This document shows, piece by piece, positions 38,303 through 46,791 of a stretch of 64,000 nt of DNA; position 1 is the stretch's first letter; every line of letters starts with the position of its first letter. Location: positions 124,001-188,000 of the forward strand of contig NZ_PIZM01000002.1 in NCBI RefSeq assembly GCF_002835465.1. The letters are read 5' to 3'. Position numbers and translations under genes: made by a program. This DNA is from Psychromonas sp. psych-6C06 (GTDB lineage Bacteria; Pseudomonadota; Gammaproteobacteria; Enterobacterales; Psychromonadaceae). Below the pieces are notes generated by a model. The model was given only the letters and a program-made list of their open reading frames with translations, ran no database searches and had not been told where the DNA came from.

Positions 38303-38331
38303 AGTATATTTTTTGCTTGAGTTGCTGTCAA
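38303..38331 (-). promoter_or_regulatory. Promoter of the tRNA-Asn array
   Basis: A perfect -35 TTGACA (38331-38326) and the -10 TATACT (38308-38303) are separated by 17 bases on the minus strand. A GCGC discriminator follows, as in stringently controlled stable-RNA promoters. Confidence 0.85.
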
Positions 38332-38418
38332 CAAAAAAGGTAGATAAAAAAATTGGTTGCTGATAATTCAAGCAACCAATCACAAAAGTACCTTTTATTG
38401 TCTACTTATAAAGCAGTA

Positions 38419-39132
38419 TTAGATATCCCATTGAATATTATTTTTCATTGCACTGTGAACATTTTGCAACGATTCATCTCTTTCGCCCACAATCACAACA
38501 TTAGCATCACCCATCTTTTCCGTGATCCCTTTTAAATATTGGTTGTTAAAGCTTTTCGTTTCTATAAAGTCAGCATCACTTGGTACGACAAAAACAGTTA
38601 TCTGTCCTTTTTCCCCCTGCATCACCATATGTAACGCAGGCGTCCCCTCAAAACTACAATAGTTAACATAAGTCACATTACCTAAATCACTATGCGCTTG
38701 AGCCCCGTAACGAGCCAGTTTGGCATTAACCATATTAAGGTCGGCATGCTCATTAGATTTAGCCGTGAAATAATATTCAGCTTGGACATGTTGCATTGCA
38801 ACCTCGCCAATATCTGCAGGAGAATGGGTGATGTTATTTAATAGAGGTAAACTAATCCCAATAATAAACGCAACAGATGCCGCAATTGCAATATGCCAAC
38901 GCCCATTCATTACACGCTCTTTTTCAACCGTAAAGCTTTGCTCAAGCAAAATTTTATCGGCGAGCCCCTCTGGCACATCTACTTTCAATAGGGCTTTTAA
39001 ATCTGCATCAAACTGTTTTGCTTCTTTAACTAACGCTTTATCACTATCAGACTCAGCAATACGTTTCAAAAAGTCATCACTCTTATCGTTAGGAGTTGCG
39101 CTAGCAGTATGACGGAATAGAATATCATCCAT
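38419..39132 (-). CDS. DUF3379 protein, probable membrane anti-sigma factor
   Basis: A 237-residue protein from MDDILFRHT at 39132, preceded by GTGAGG; a GTG four codons earlier is the longest start. It has a soluble N-terminal part of about 78 residues, one membrane segment (about residues 79-98) and a periplasmic C-terminal domain. The gene overlaps the stop of the ECF sigma gene by 8 bases. That arrangement is typical of sigma/anti-sigma pairs, so control of the sigma factor is inferred. DUF3379 assignment is by pattern and position. Confidence 0.78.
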   Translation of the reverse strand: MDDILFRHTASATPNDKSDDFLKRIAESDSDKALVKEAKQFDADLKALLKVDVPEGLADKILLEQSFTVEKERVMNGRWHIAIAASVAFIIGISLPLLNNITHSPADIGEVAMQHVQAEYYFTAKSNEHADLNMVNAKLARYGAQAHSDLGNVTYVNYCSFEGTPALHMVMQGEKGQITVFVVPSDADFIETKSFNNQYLKGITEKMGDANVVIVGERDESLQNVHSAMKNNIQWDI

Positions 39133-39706
39133 GGGACGCCTCACTTGTATTTACACTAGTTAATGATGTTTTTAATAAATTTTTAGCCCTAAATAAGCGC
39201 GTTAATACGGTGTTTTTATTAAGGGCTAATTGTTCACCGATCTCCTCTGCACTGAAACCTGCGATCAACTGTAAAAGCAAAGGTTCTTTATATTCGTCGG
39301 AGAGAGTCGCTATTTTTCGAAGCAATAGCTCGCTATCCATCTCTTGTGTTAAATCAGCACTATCAGCTATTTCATGATCTTCTATATCTACCAAAGGATG
39401 TTGTTTACGCTCAAAACGTCTTGCATTTTCACGCCTTAAAATAGTAAATAACCAACCTTTAGCTGACTTATCATCCATTAGACTATCCAAACTTTTCCAT
39501 GCCCGTAGGCAGGTCTCTTGCACTAAGTCTTGAGCAATATCGGGATCGTGACATATCCAATACGCATAGCGGTAAAGGTCTGCACTGTAAACGTTCACTA
39601 AGGCTTCATAGCGCTTTTGCTGTCTATTCATATCAATTGTTTTATTCATATCTATAGAGACAGAGGAATGGCTATTTTTATTTCGCTTGCGAGAAAATAA
39701 ACTCAT
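39125..39706 (-). CDS. ECF-type sigma-70 family RNA polymerase sigma factor
   Basis: A 193-residue sigma factor. Region 2 is visible in YRYAYWICHDPDIAQDLVQE (about residues 51-70), followed by RAWKSL. Region 4 is the helix-turn-helix FSAEEIGEQLALNKNTVLTR (about 150-170). An alternative start at MNRQQKRYEAL is possible. It is translationally coupled to the DUF3379 gene and divergent from the bufferin operon, so it probably controls that operon. In Caulobacter, bufferin genes are also ECF-controlled. The target promoter is not identified here. Confidence 0.87.
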   Translation of the reverse strand: MSLFSRKRNKNSHSSVSIDMNKTIDMNRQQKRYEALVNVYSADLYRYAYWICHDPDIAQDLVQETCLRAWKSLDSLMDDKSAKGWLFTILRRENARRFERKQHPLVDIEDHEIADSADLTQEMDSELLLRKIATLSDEYKEPLLLQLIAGFSAEEIGEQLALNKNTVLTRLFRAKNLLKTSLTSVNTSEASHG

Positions 39707-39854
39707 AAATATGCCTAACCTTTTATTGGTTGTTAAAAAATATTTAAAAAAATGTGAAATTTATTTACAGCTGACACGGTATATATAATTGATTACCACA
39801 ACAAAGTGTACAACAAACCACTTATATAACTAACATTAACAAAAGGAATGCCCA

Positions 39855-40118
39855 ATGAAAAAATCTAACTTAGCATTAGCAGCAACAGTATCAACACTTA
39901 TCGCAGTTGGAGGCTCTTTAGTTGCTTCACCAGCAATGGCAGCCAGTAAAGAAAAATGTTACGGCATCGTCGCTGCAGGACAGAATGACTGTGCAACCAA
40001 AAGTAGCTCGTGCGCAGGCACTTCTAAAGTAGACAATCAAGGTGATGCATTCATTGCGGTACCAAAAGGGCTATGTGCGAAAATTACGGGTGGTAGTTTA
40101 ACGCCTAAAGAAGATTAA
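39855..40118 (+). CDS. bufA: Bufferin precursor (DUF2282, BufA-type)
   Basis: Precursor of a ribosomally made, modified copper-binding peptide. The 87 residues have a signal peptide of about 29 residues ending SPAMA. The core has four cysteines at 35, 46, 53 and 74 in the DUF2282 pattern: EKCYGIVAAGQNDCA, then SSCAG, then GLCAKITGG. In studied bufferins, MNIO enzymes convert core cysteines to thiooxazole rings, and the export product buffers copper in the periplasm. Here the modification is inferred from the adjacent DUF692 and DUF2063 genes. A hairpin after the gene may give it higher expression than the enzymes. Confidence 0.88.
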   Translation: MKKSNLALAATVSTLIAVGGSLVASPAMAASKEKCYGIVAAGQNDCATKSSSCAGTSKVDNQGDAFIAVPKGLCAKITGGSLTPKED

Positions 40119-40140
40119 TTAAAAAGTTAAACTTCGATAC

Positions 40141-40163
40141 AAGGGGAGGTATTTGCCTCCCTT
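40141..40163 (+). terminator. Hairpin between bufA and bufB
   Basis: AGGGGAGG and CCTCCCTT pair over 8 bases (one G-T) around a 6-base loop, followed by the weak T-rich ATTAATA. It probably acts as a partial terminator or 3'-end protector that raises precursor over enzyme levels. That role is inferred. Confidence 0.5.
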
Positions 40164-40183
40164 ATTAATAAGGAATAATTTTA

Positions 40184-41020
40184 GTGTCTAAAATACAAAA
40201 AAAATCGGTGGGCATTGGATTGCGCAGCCCTCATTATCTGCACCTACTAGAAGCACAACCAGATATTGGATTTTTAGAGATTCACAGCGAAAATTATTTT
40301 AACCCACATAGCAAAAATCATGATTATCTTGAACAAATTGCACAACATTATCCGCTCAGCTTTCATGGTATTGGTTTATCACTTGGCAGTAGTGATCCCA
40401 TCAGTCAACAGCACCTTAAAAAGTTAAAAACACTGGTTGATCGTTTTCAACCGGCATTAGTTTCAGACCATTTAAGTTGGTGTTCATTGCAAGGTAATTT
40501 TTTTAACGATCTTTTACCAATCCCTTATACAGAAGAGGCTTTAGCTTGTTTTACTGACAACGTGAATCAAGTACAGGATTTTCTGCAAAGACAAATCATT
40601 GTTGAAAATCCCTCCTCCTATTTAGAGTACCAAAATAGCGATATGAGTGAAGCACAATTTCTTAACACATTAACCGAAAAAACAGGCTGTGGTTTATTAC
40701 TCGACCTCAATAATGTTTATGTGAGTGCCATCAACCAGCAGTTTTCAGTATCGGAATACTTAGCAGCGATTAATCATCAACATGTACAGGAGATTCATTT
40801 AGCGGGACATAGCAAAAAGGAAGTTGATGGTGAAACCCTATTAATCGATACACACAGTACGCAAGTAAGCGACGCGGTATGGGATATTTACCAACAATAT
40901 TTACACACAACGGCTACTGATGCTATTACCCTGATTGAGTGGGATGTCGATATTCCAGCGCTTGATGATTTACTGATTGAGGCACAAAAAGCACAACATA
41001 TTCGCCAGGTGGCAAAATGA
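40184..41020 (+). CDS. bufB: DUF692 family MNIO enzyme (BufB-type)
   Basis: Multinuclear non-heme iron-dependent oxidase that modifies cysteines of the bufferin precursor. The 278-residue TIM-barrel protein has the family motifs EIHSENYF (near residue 32), GIGLSLGSSDP, SDHLSW, IVENPSSYL, LLDLNNVYVSA, EIHLAGH, DTHS and LIEWDVDIP. These carry the metal-binding His, Asp and Glu residues, and all are intact. The start codon is GTG with AAGGA nine bases upstream. It overlaps bufC by 4 bases (ATGA). Confidence 0.9.
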   Translation: MSKIQKKSVGIGLRSPHYLHLLEAQPDIGFLEIHSENYFNPHSKNHDYLEQIAQHYPLSFHGIGLSLGSSDPISQQHLKKLKTLVDRFQPALVSDHLSWCSLQGNFFNDLLPIPYTEEALACFTDNVNQVQDFLQRQIIVENPSSYLEYQNSDMSEAQFLNTLTEKTGCGLLLDLNNVYVSAINQQFSVSEYLAAINHQHVQEIHLAGHSKKEVDGETLLIDTHSTQVSDAVWDIYQQYLHTTATDAITLIEWDVDIPALDDLLIEAQKAQHIRQVAK

Positions 41021-41760
41021 AACTTAAACAGTTACAAACCCAATTTGCAGACTCACTTTTTTATGAAGGCGATGCTATTACAGAATCGATAAAAACAACG
41101 CAACAGATAAGTCCTGATCAACGATTACAAATTTATCGTAACAGTTTTATTATGGGAGTTACCGAGGCATTAGTGATCACTTACCAACATACTTCGTCAC
41201 TGGTAGGTGAAGATTTTTTTAATGCCGTATGCCGCACGTTTATATTACAAAACCCGCCTAAAGAGAACAACATCATTACCTACGGTAAGGGCTTTTCATG
41301 TTACTTATCCGCGTTACCACAACTACAATCAATGCCCTATATCAGTGAGATGGCTAGGTTTGAATGGGCATTAGAGCAAACGTGTAATACCCCTGTTTCT
41401 GTTTTACAGTTAGACCTTGAGAAGCTTGGTCAGTTAACAGAAGATAATTTAGCCAACTTAACCTTCTCAACACCAACACAGATAACACTTTTTGAAAGCG
41501 AGCAAAACATTGCCCTACTTTATGAGATGTTAATCGCAGAGCAAGTCCAAGAAACCGATCTTAACACTCCCTGTTATCTGGTACTCAAAAAGCAACCGGA
41601 CTTCAAAATAGAACTGATTTCATTAGACAAACTGAGCTTTCGTTTATTGCAACAGATACAGGCAGGAAAAACACTCGCAGAGATATCACGCGATGGGTTA
41701 GAGGCACAACTACCGCATTTATTAGAACAAGCATTACTCAATGGATTTACAATTAAATAA
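41017..41760 (+). CDS. bufC: DUF2063 partner protein (BufC-type)
   Basis: Partner of the MNIO enzyme, thought to recognise the precursor. The 247-residue protein has the N-terminal DUF2063 motif (RLQIYRNSFIMGVTEALV, about residues 36-53, then GEDFFNAVCRTFI). A C-terminal alpha/beta part follows, ending in a winged-helix-like ISRDGLEAQLPHLLEQALLNG. Its start overlaps the bufB stop, so the two are coupled. The DNA-binding label often given to DUF2063 should not be taken as a function here. Confidence 0.87.
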   Translation: MKLKQLQTQFADSLFYEGDAITESIKTTQQISPDQRLQIYRNSFIMGVTEALVITYQHTSSLVGEDFFNAVCRTFILQNPPKENNIITYGKGFSCYLSALPQLQSMPYISEMARFEWALEQTCNTPVSVLQLDLEKLGQLTEDNLANLTFSTPTQITLFESEQNIALLYEMLIAEQVQETDLNTPCYLVLKKQPDFKIELISLDKLSFRLLQQIQAGKTLAEISRDGLEAQLPHLLEQALLNGFTIK

Positions 41761-41769
41761 GGAATAACC

Positions 41770-42210
41770 ATGGATAAATTACTGCAATATTACCAATTAG
41801 CTGTCGACAAAATGCTCGACTATTTTGCCCCCATTTTATTACTTTTCACCCGCCTATGGGTGGCCAGTATTTTCTTAAAATCGGGCTATCTAAAAGTAAC
41901 AACGTGGGATAGCACTTTGTATCTTTTTGAAGAAGAGTATCAAGTACCACTTTTGCCTTGGGAGTTAGCAGCTTATCTGGGCACAGCGGCCGAACTTATT
42001 TTACCGATCTTTATGATTTTAGGTTTGTTAACACGACCTATGGCCGCGATTCTGTTTATCTTTAACATTACCGCCGTCATCTCATATCCTGTTTTATGGG
42101 ATGGTGGTTTCTACGATCACCAATTATGGGGTGCAATGATCTTAATGAATGTTGTTTGGGGTGCAGGTGCTATCTCTGCTGACCATTTCCTTAAAAAGCG
42201 TTTCTTTTAA
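41770..42210 (+). CDS. DoxX family membrane protein of the bufferin operon
   Basis: A 146-residue inner-membrane protein with four hydrophobic segments and the DoxX start LLLFTRLWVASIFLKSGYLK. DoxX genes often close bufferin operons; a redox or quinone-linked role has been suggested for the family, not proven. The start is preceded by AAGGAATAACC, nine bases after bufC. A terminator follows. Confidence 0.85.
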   Translation: MDKLLQYYQLAVDKMLDYFAPILLLFTRLWVASIFLKSGYLKVTTWDSTLYLFEEEYQVPLLPWELAAYLGTAAELILPIFMILGLLTRPMAAILFIFNITAVISYPVLWDGGFYDHQLWGAMILMNVVWGAGAISADHFLKKRFF

Positions 42211-42216
42211 AAAAGT

Positions 42217-42265
42217 GGGTGGCGACATATCGTTAAATTAAGTCATTGAAGCCACCCTTTTTTTT
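42217..42265. terminator. Terminator between the bufferin operon and the convergent gene
   Basis: GGGTGGC (42217-42223) pairs with GCCACCC (42251-42257) around a long loop of 27 bases. Eight Ts follow on the plus strand, and a T run also follows on the minus strand. Confidence 0.7.
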
Positions 42266-42743
42266 AACGTGAAACCATAAAATCATAGGACAAGTTAAGC
42301 ACATTTTTTTCGTTTTCAACGGCAATTTCTAGACTCCAAATCATATGCTTAGTAGTACAGGCGCCAACCATTGACTTAGCATCAAATCGTTGTTTTTCAG
42401 TTTGCTTAAAAGTAACGGGTATTCTGCCCATAAACATGGTTTTACCGACAATTTTAGCAGAAACAATATTGTCATTTTCATTCGCAGTCATGAGTTGAAA
42501 ATCTATCCATTGCTCAGATTCAATCGGTAAGTTTTTGATGTTTAAAAAGTACGTGCCGTGCTCAGTGATGAACTCACAGGGTGAGCGATAGTCACAGCGA
42601 AGCATACTTATTTGCTCGGAACTATCACTACTTAAGCCTCCATCATTTGCCTCAAAAGAAGTTTCAAAGGTACGCCAAAAAAATAAAGCTAATAAAATCA
42701 TCAGCATGATTAATAATTGTGCGACTCTGCTTTTTGTTAACAT
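42264..42743 (-). CDS. Membrane-anchored periplasmic protein, function unknown
   Basis: A 159-residue protein with one N-terminal membrane segment (about residues 8-23) and a presumed periplasmic beta-rich domain. That domain has three cysteines (in MLRCDYRSPCEF and MVGACTTK), two of which could pair. The start follows GGATTTGAA. I do not recognise the family. It lies between the bufferin and cbb3 genes on the opposite strand, so a link to copper or oxidase assembly is only suggested by place. Confidence 0.65.
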   Translation of the reverse strand: MLTKSRVAQLLIMLMILLALFFWRTFETSFEANDGGLSSDSSEQISMLRCDYRSPCEFITEHGTYFLNIKNLPIESEQWIDFQLMTANENDNIVSAKIVGKTMFMGRIPVTFKQTEKQRFDAKSMVGACTTKHMIWSLEIAVENEKNVLNLSYDFMVSR

Positions 42744-42861
42744 TTCAAATCCTTGTAAAAATAATGGTTACCGCGCAATTCTTAACATAAAAGCGTGTTT
42801 TATTAACAAATTGTCAACGTAAATCTATTCATTTTTTTCATTATCGCGTACACTTCCAAGC

Positions 42862-42904
42862 AAATGAAGCTATCTTAACGGTAAACGTTAAAATAGCTTC
42901 ATTT
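42862..42904 (+). promoter_or_regulatory. Long near-perfect inverted repeat upstream of ccoN
   Basis: A 19-base arm (AAATGAAGCTATCTTAACG) pairs with its complement with a single mismatch around the loop GTAAA. It ends 60 bases before the ccoN start. There is no T run on either side, so it is not a classical terminator. It may be an RNA stem in the leader or a protein-binding palindrome. Confidence 0.7.
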
Positions 42905-42915
42905 GATTACTTATA

Positions 42916-42935
42916 TTACGTAACGAATTACGTAA
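42916..42935 (+). promoter_or_regulatory. Two TTACGTAA palindromes before ccoN
   Basis: TTACGTAA occurs twice (42916-42923 and 42928-42935), separated by CGAA, so the centres are 12 bases apart. They start 49 bases before the ccoN start. They look like a regulator site, but I cannot name the regulator. A weak FNR-like half-site (TTGAT, 42903-42907) lies just upstream. Confidence 0.4.
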
Positions 42936-42964
42936 ATTATAAAAACACGCATGGAATCACAACA

Positions 42965-44398
42965 ATGACAACCGCAACCACAATTCAACCTGACTACAAC
43001 ATGAAAGTTGTTCGTCAGTTTACACTTACCACCATATTATGGGGTATTGTTGGCATGGCTGTTGGGGTGCTAATAGCAGCTCAACTTATCTGGCCAGCGT
43101 TAAACTTCGATACTCCTTGGCTAACTTACAGTCGTTTACGCCCATTACACACCAATGCTGTTATCTTTGCATTTGGTACATCAGCATTAATGGCAACCTC
43201 TTTTTACGTTGTACAACGTACCTGCCAAACAAAATTGTTTGGTGGACCGTTAGCGTCAATCGTATTTTGGGGATGGCAATTAGTTATTCTTTCAGCAGTT
43301 ATTACGTTGCCTCTTGGCTACACAACCTCAAAAGAATATGCTGAATTAGAATGGCCAATTGACCTACTTATTACAGCGGTATGGGTTGTTTATGCCATTG
43401 TGTTTTTTGGTACACTTGCGGTACGTAAAACATCTCATATTTACGTTGCGAACTGGTTCTTTGGCGCATTTATTTTAACGGTTGCGGTTCTACACATTGT
43501 AAATAGCATGGCTATCCCTGTATCGATGGGTAGCATGAAATCATACTCTGTGTACGCAGGTGCCGTTGATGCAATGGTTCAGTGGTGGTACGGGCATAAC
43601 GCAGTTGGTTTCCTACTAACAGCAGGTTTCCTTGGTATGATGTATTACTTTGTACCTAAACAAGCAAACCGTCCAGTTTATTCTTACCGTCTATCTATTG
43701 TACATTTCTGGGCATTGATTGCCGTGTACATTTGGGCAGGCCCTCACCATCTTCATTACACAGCATTACCTGATTGGGCACAGTCATTAGGTATGGTGAT
43801 GTCACTGATCCTATTCGCACCATCTTGGGGTGGTATGATCAATGGTATTATGACGCTTTCTGGTGCTTGGCATAAACTACGTACCGATCCTATTCTCCGT
43901 TTCTTAGTGGTCTCTCTTTCTTTCTATGGTATGTCTACCTTTGAAGGCCCGATGATGGCGATTAAAACGGTTAACGCACTTTCTCACTACACTGACTGGA
44001 CTGTTGGTCACGTTCACTCAGGTGCCCTTGGCTGGGTTGCAATGGTTTCAATTGGTGCTATTTATCACTTAATTCCACGCCTATTTGGTCAGCAAGGAAT
44101 GTACAGTGTTGCATTAATTAATCTACATTTCTGGATGGCAACAATCGGTACAGTATTGTATATCGTTGCAATGTGGATCTCAGGTGTAATGCAAGGCCTG
44201 ATGTGGAGAGCAGTAAATGATGACGGTACATTAACCTACACATTTGTTGAATCTTTAGAGAAGTCGTACCCATTCTACACAATCCGCTTCTTCGGTGGTT
44301 TAGTGTTCTTATCAGGTATGCTTATCATGGCTTACAATACTTACAAAACGGTTACAGCTGAAAAAGGCTCAATCAAACCTCAAGAACTTGGGGAGTAA
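42965..44398 (+). CDS. ccoN: cbb3-type cytochrome c oxidase subunit I
   Basis: Catalytic heme-copper subunit of the high-affinity terminal oxidase. The 477-residue protein has 12 or more membrane segments. Metal-binding histidines are visible in [28 protein letters not shown] and [11 protein letters not shown], matching low-spin heme, CuB and high-spin heme sites. It is the first gene of ccoNOQP. Length is standard. The start has no strong ribosome binding site. Confidence 0.96.
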   Translation: MTTATTIQPDYNMKVVRQFTLTTILWGIVGMAVGVLIAAQLIWPALNFDTPWLTYSRLRPLHTNAVIFAFGTSALMATSFYVVQRTCQTKLFGGPLASIVFWGWQLVILSAVITLPLGYTTSKEYAELEWPIDLLITAVWVVYAIVFFGTLAVRKTSHIYVANWFFGAFILTVAVLHIVNSMAIPVSMGSMKSYSVYAGAVDAMVQWWYGHNAVGFLLTAGFLGMMYYFVPKQANRPVYSYRLSIVHFWALIAVYIWAGPHHLHYTALPDWAQSLGMVMSLILFAPSWGGMINGIMTLSGAWHKLRTDPILRFLVVSLSFYGMSTFEGPMMAIKTVNALSHYTDWTVGHVHSGALGWVAMVSIGAIYHLIPRLFGQQGMYSVALINLHFWMATIGTVLYIVAMWISGVMQGLMWRAVNDDGTLTYTFVESLEKSYPFYTIRFFGGLVFLSGMLIMAYNTYKTVTAEKGSIKPQELGE

Positions 44399-44401
44399 TT
44401 T

Positions 44402-45004
44402 ATGAAACATGAATTTATTGAAAAAAATGTTGGTTTATTAGCTATTTTTATAATCATCGCTATCAGCTTTGGTGGCTTAGCTCAAATCACGCCTCTTTTA
44501 TTCCAAAAAGAGACAACAGTACCAGTAGATACGCTACGCCCTTACACTGCACTTGAAATGGAAGGACGTGATATCTACATTAAAGAAGGTTGTTCAAACT
44601 GTCATAGTCAGATGATTCGTCCTTTCCGTGCTGAAACTGAACGTTATGGTCATTACAGCGTTGCAGGCGAACACGTTTGGGAACATCCATTCCTATGGGG
44701 CTCTAAACGTACTGGTCCAGATTTGGCTCGTGTTGGTCAACGTTACTCTGATGCATGGCATGAAGTGCACCTTATCAACCCTCGTGATGTAGTACCACAA
44801 TCTAATATGCCAGGTTTCCCGTGGCTAATGGATAACCTACTTACTGGTGAAGATACTGCGCGTAAGCTTGAAATTTTCCGTGATAACTTTGGCGTTCCTT
44901 ATACCGACGAAGATATCGCAGGTGCAAAAGAAGCCGTTCAAGGTAAAACAGAGATGCAAGCTTTGATTGCATACCTGCAATCACTTGGTCACGCGTTTCA
45001 ATAA
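44402..45004 (+). CDS. ccoO: cbb3-type cytochrome c oxidase subunit II (mono-heme)
   Basis: Membrane-anchored cytochrome c subunit that passes electrons to CcoN. The 200-residue protein has one N-terminal membrane segment (about residues 12-32). The heme motif CSNCH is at about residues 65-69, and the methionine ligand is probably in NMPGFPW. It begins 3 bases after ccoN. Confidence 0.95.
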   Translation: MKHEFIEKNVGLLAIFIIIAISFGGLAQITPLLFQKETTVPVDTLRPYTALEMEGRDIYIKEGCSNCHSQMIRPFRAETERYGHYSVAGEHVWEHPFLWGSKRTGPDLARVGQRYSDAWHEVHLINPRDVVPQSNMPGFPWLMDNLLTGEDTARKLEIFRDNFGVPYTDEDIAGAKEAVQGKTEMQALIAYLQSLGHAFQ

Positions 45005-45053
45005 ACAATGATAAGTGCCTAGTAAGCTAGGCACTAAAGCTACTGGAGGCTTT

Positions 45054-45245
45054 ATGGATTTCGCAACGTTTAATGGACTATACACTTTGTTCTTAATCAT
45101 CATCTTCGTTGCTTTGATTTTTTGGGCATACAGTAAAAAACAAAAAAAACAGTTTGATGATATCGCCAACTCAATTTTCGATGAGCCAGAAGACTTATCA
45201 AATAGAAATGGTGAAGATAACAAACCGTCAGGAGTTAAAAAATAA
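45054..45245 (+). CDS. ccoQ: cbb3-type cytochrome oxidase subunit CcoQ/FixQ
   Basis: Small single-span subunit that stabilises the oxidase. It is 63 residues from MDFATFNGLY, supported by TGGAGG just upstream; the longest frame starts at 45015. One membrane segment (about residues 6-26) is followed by a charged tail. A 9-base-stem hairpin (AGTGCCTAG/CTAGGCACT, 45014-45035) lies just before it and may affect processing between ccoO and ccoQ. The stop shares a base with the ccoP start. Confidence 0.9.
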   Translation: MDFATFNGLYTLFLIIIFVALIFWAYSKKQKKQFDDIANSIFDEPEDLSNRNGEDNKPSGVKK

Positions 45246-46207
45246 TGAGCCTATTTTGGACTATATGGATCTCAGTCATTACGCTAATTGTTGTTATTGG
45301 TTGTGCTATCCTGCTAAGACTTACCTCAAAGAATACGACAGGTATACCAGAAGGCGAACCAATGCCTCATACCTTTGATGGCATTCAAGAATTAAATAAC
45401 CCATTACCTAAATGGTGGGTTGGTTTGTTCTGGTTTACCATTGTTATCGCTATTGTTTACAGCTTTGCTTTCCCAACATTTACCGCTAACTATAACGGTT
45501 TATTAAATTGGACGAGTTCTGAACAAAGTGTTATGAACCCAGACGAATCTGCTGAAGCAGCAAAAACATCTCAATCACAGTACCAACGTGAAATGAATGA
45601 TGCCGATGAGAAGTTTGGCGAAGTTTTCAAACAACTAGCTTATGATCAATCAGGTGCTTATAAAGATATTGCACTCATCGCGAAAGATCCGGAAGCAGTC
45701 AAAGTAGGTCAACGTTTATTCCTACAAAACTGTGCACAGTGTCATGGTTCTGATGCACGTGGTAGTACAGGTTTCCCTAATCTAACCGACGATGATTGGT
45801 TATATGGTGGTGATCCTGCTTCGATTAAAGAAACACTTATGAATGGTCGTAACGGTGTTATGCCAGCTTGGAAAGAAGTTCTTGGTGGCGATCAGGGTGT
45901 TAAAGAGATGGCAAGCTATGTACTTAAACTAAGTGGACGTCGTGTTAATGCAATTGAAGCACAGGCTGGCGAAGAGAAATTTGCACTTTGTGCTGCTTGT
46001 CATGGTGCAGACGGTAAAGGTAATTACGCACTCGGTGCTCCAAACTTGACGGATAAAATCTGGTTGTATGGAGGCTCTCGTAAAGCTGTTGAAGATACCC
46101 TTGCTAATGGTCGTAATGGTGTAATGCCTGCATGGTCTAAAGTTTTAGGCGAAGATAAAGTTCACTTAATCTCAGCGTTTGTTTACTCACTCTCTCTAGA
46201 GAAGTAA
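45245..46207 (+). CDS. ccoP: cbb3-type cytochrome c oxidase subunit III (di-heme)
   Basis: Di-heme cytochrome c subunit, the entry point for electrons. The 320-residue protein has an N-terminal FixP/CcoP part with two membrane segments (about residues 3-23 and 56-76). Two c-type heme motifs follow, CAQCH (near residue 162) and CAACH (near 247). The start overlaps the ccoQ stop by one base. A terminator follows. Confidence 0.95.
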   Translation: MSLFWTIWISVITLIVVIGCAILLRLTSKNTTGIPEGEPMPHTFDGIQELNNPLPKWWVGLFWFTIVIAIVYSFAFPTFTANYNGLLNWTSSEQSVMNPDESAEAAKTSQSQYQREMNDADEKFGEVFKQLAYDQSGAYKDIALIAKDPEAVKVGQRLFLQNCAQCHGSDARGSTGFPNLTDDDWLYGGDPASIKETLMNGRNGVMPAWKEVLGGDQGVKEMASYVLKLSGRRVNAIEAQAGEEKFALCAACHGADGKGNYALGAPNLTDKIWLYGGSRKAVEDTLANGRNGVMPAWSKVLGEDKVHLISAFVYSLSLEK

Positions 46208-46227
46208 ACTCTCTTCACTCAAGACAT

Positions 46228-46254
46228 AAAAAGCCTCTAGATGAGGCTTTTTTT
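46228..46254 (+). terminator. Terminator after ccoNOQP
   Basis: AAAAAGCCTC pairs with GAGGCTTTTT around TAGAT and is followed by more Ts. It separates the structural genes from the assembly genes that start at 46318. Confidence 0.9.
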
Positions 46255-46317
46255 ATGGCAAAAAAAGATGCAAAGTGATAAATTCACATCTCCTACACCT
46301 ACCTATTTAGAGGCAGC

Positions 46318-46791
46318 ATGATAGATAAGAAAAAAAGTTGGTTTAAACAGTTCTGGCCTTGGTTTTTAATTGGTTTGCCTATGGTAGCCGTTGTCGGCTC
46401 TATTAATCTATTATTCACTGCCATGGATAATAAACCTGATATGGTAGTGGATGACTATTACACTGAAGGTAAAGCAATCAATAATGACTTTGCTCTGATA
46501 AAGCACGCAAAAACACTCAATATTCATGCATCGATCAAGCAAACAGAGGATGGACTATTAATCACCTTTGAGGGGCTGCAAGATCGAAGCTCAATCTCAT
46601 TATCTTTGTTTCATGCAACCTTGGCTAATAAAGATATCTCACGCATGCTAACTGCAGATGCAAACGGCAACTATTATTTTAAGAGCGAACAGGATTTGAC
46701 AGGTAAATGGAAGTTACGTATCGAACCTTTTGATAAAAGCTGGCGTTTACAAAAAACCATCACTCTTCCACGCGATTCGTTCTACTTGTAA
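46318..46791 (+). CDS. ccoH: FixH/CcoH family cbb3 oxidase assembly protein
   Basis: Membrane-anchored protein needed for cbb3 maturation. The 157-residue protein has one membrane segment (about residues 12-34) and the FixH motif MVVDDYYTEGKAIN (about residues 42-55). A periplasmic beta domain follows. The gene ccoG, often found before ccoH, is absent between ccoP and here. Its stop overlaps the ccoI start by one base (TAATG). Confidence 0.87.
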   Translation: MIDKKKSWFKQFWPWFLIGLPMVAVVGSINLLFTAMDNKPDMVVDDYYTEGKAINNDFALIKHAKTLNIHASIKQTEDGLLITFEGLQDRSSISLSLFHATLANKDISRMLTADANGNYYFKSEQDLTGKWKLRIEPFDKSWRLQKTITLPRDSFYL

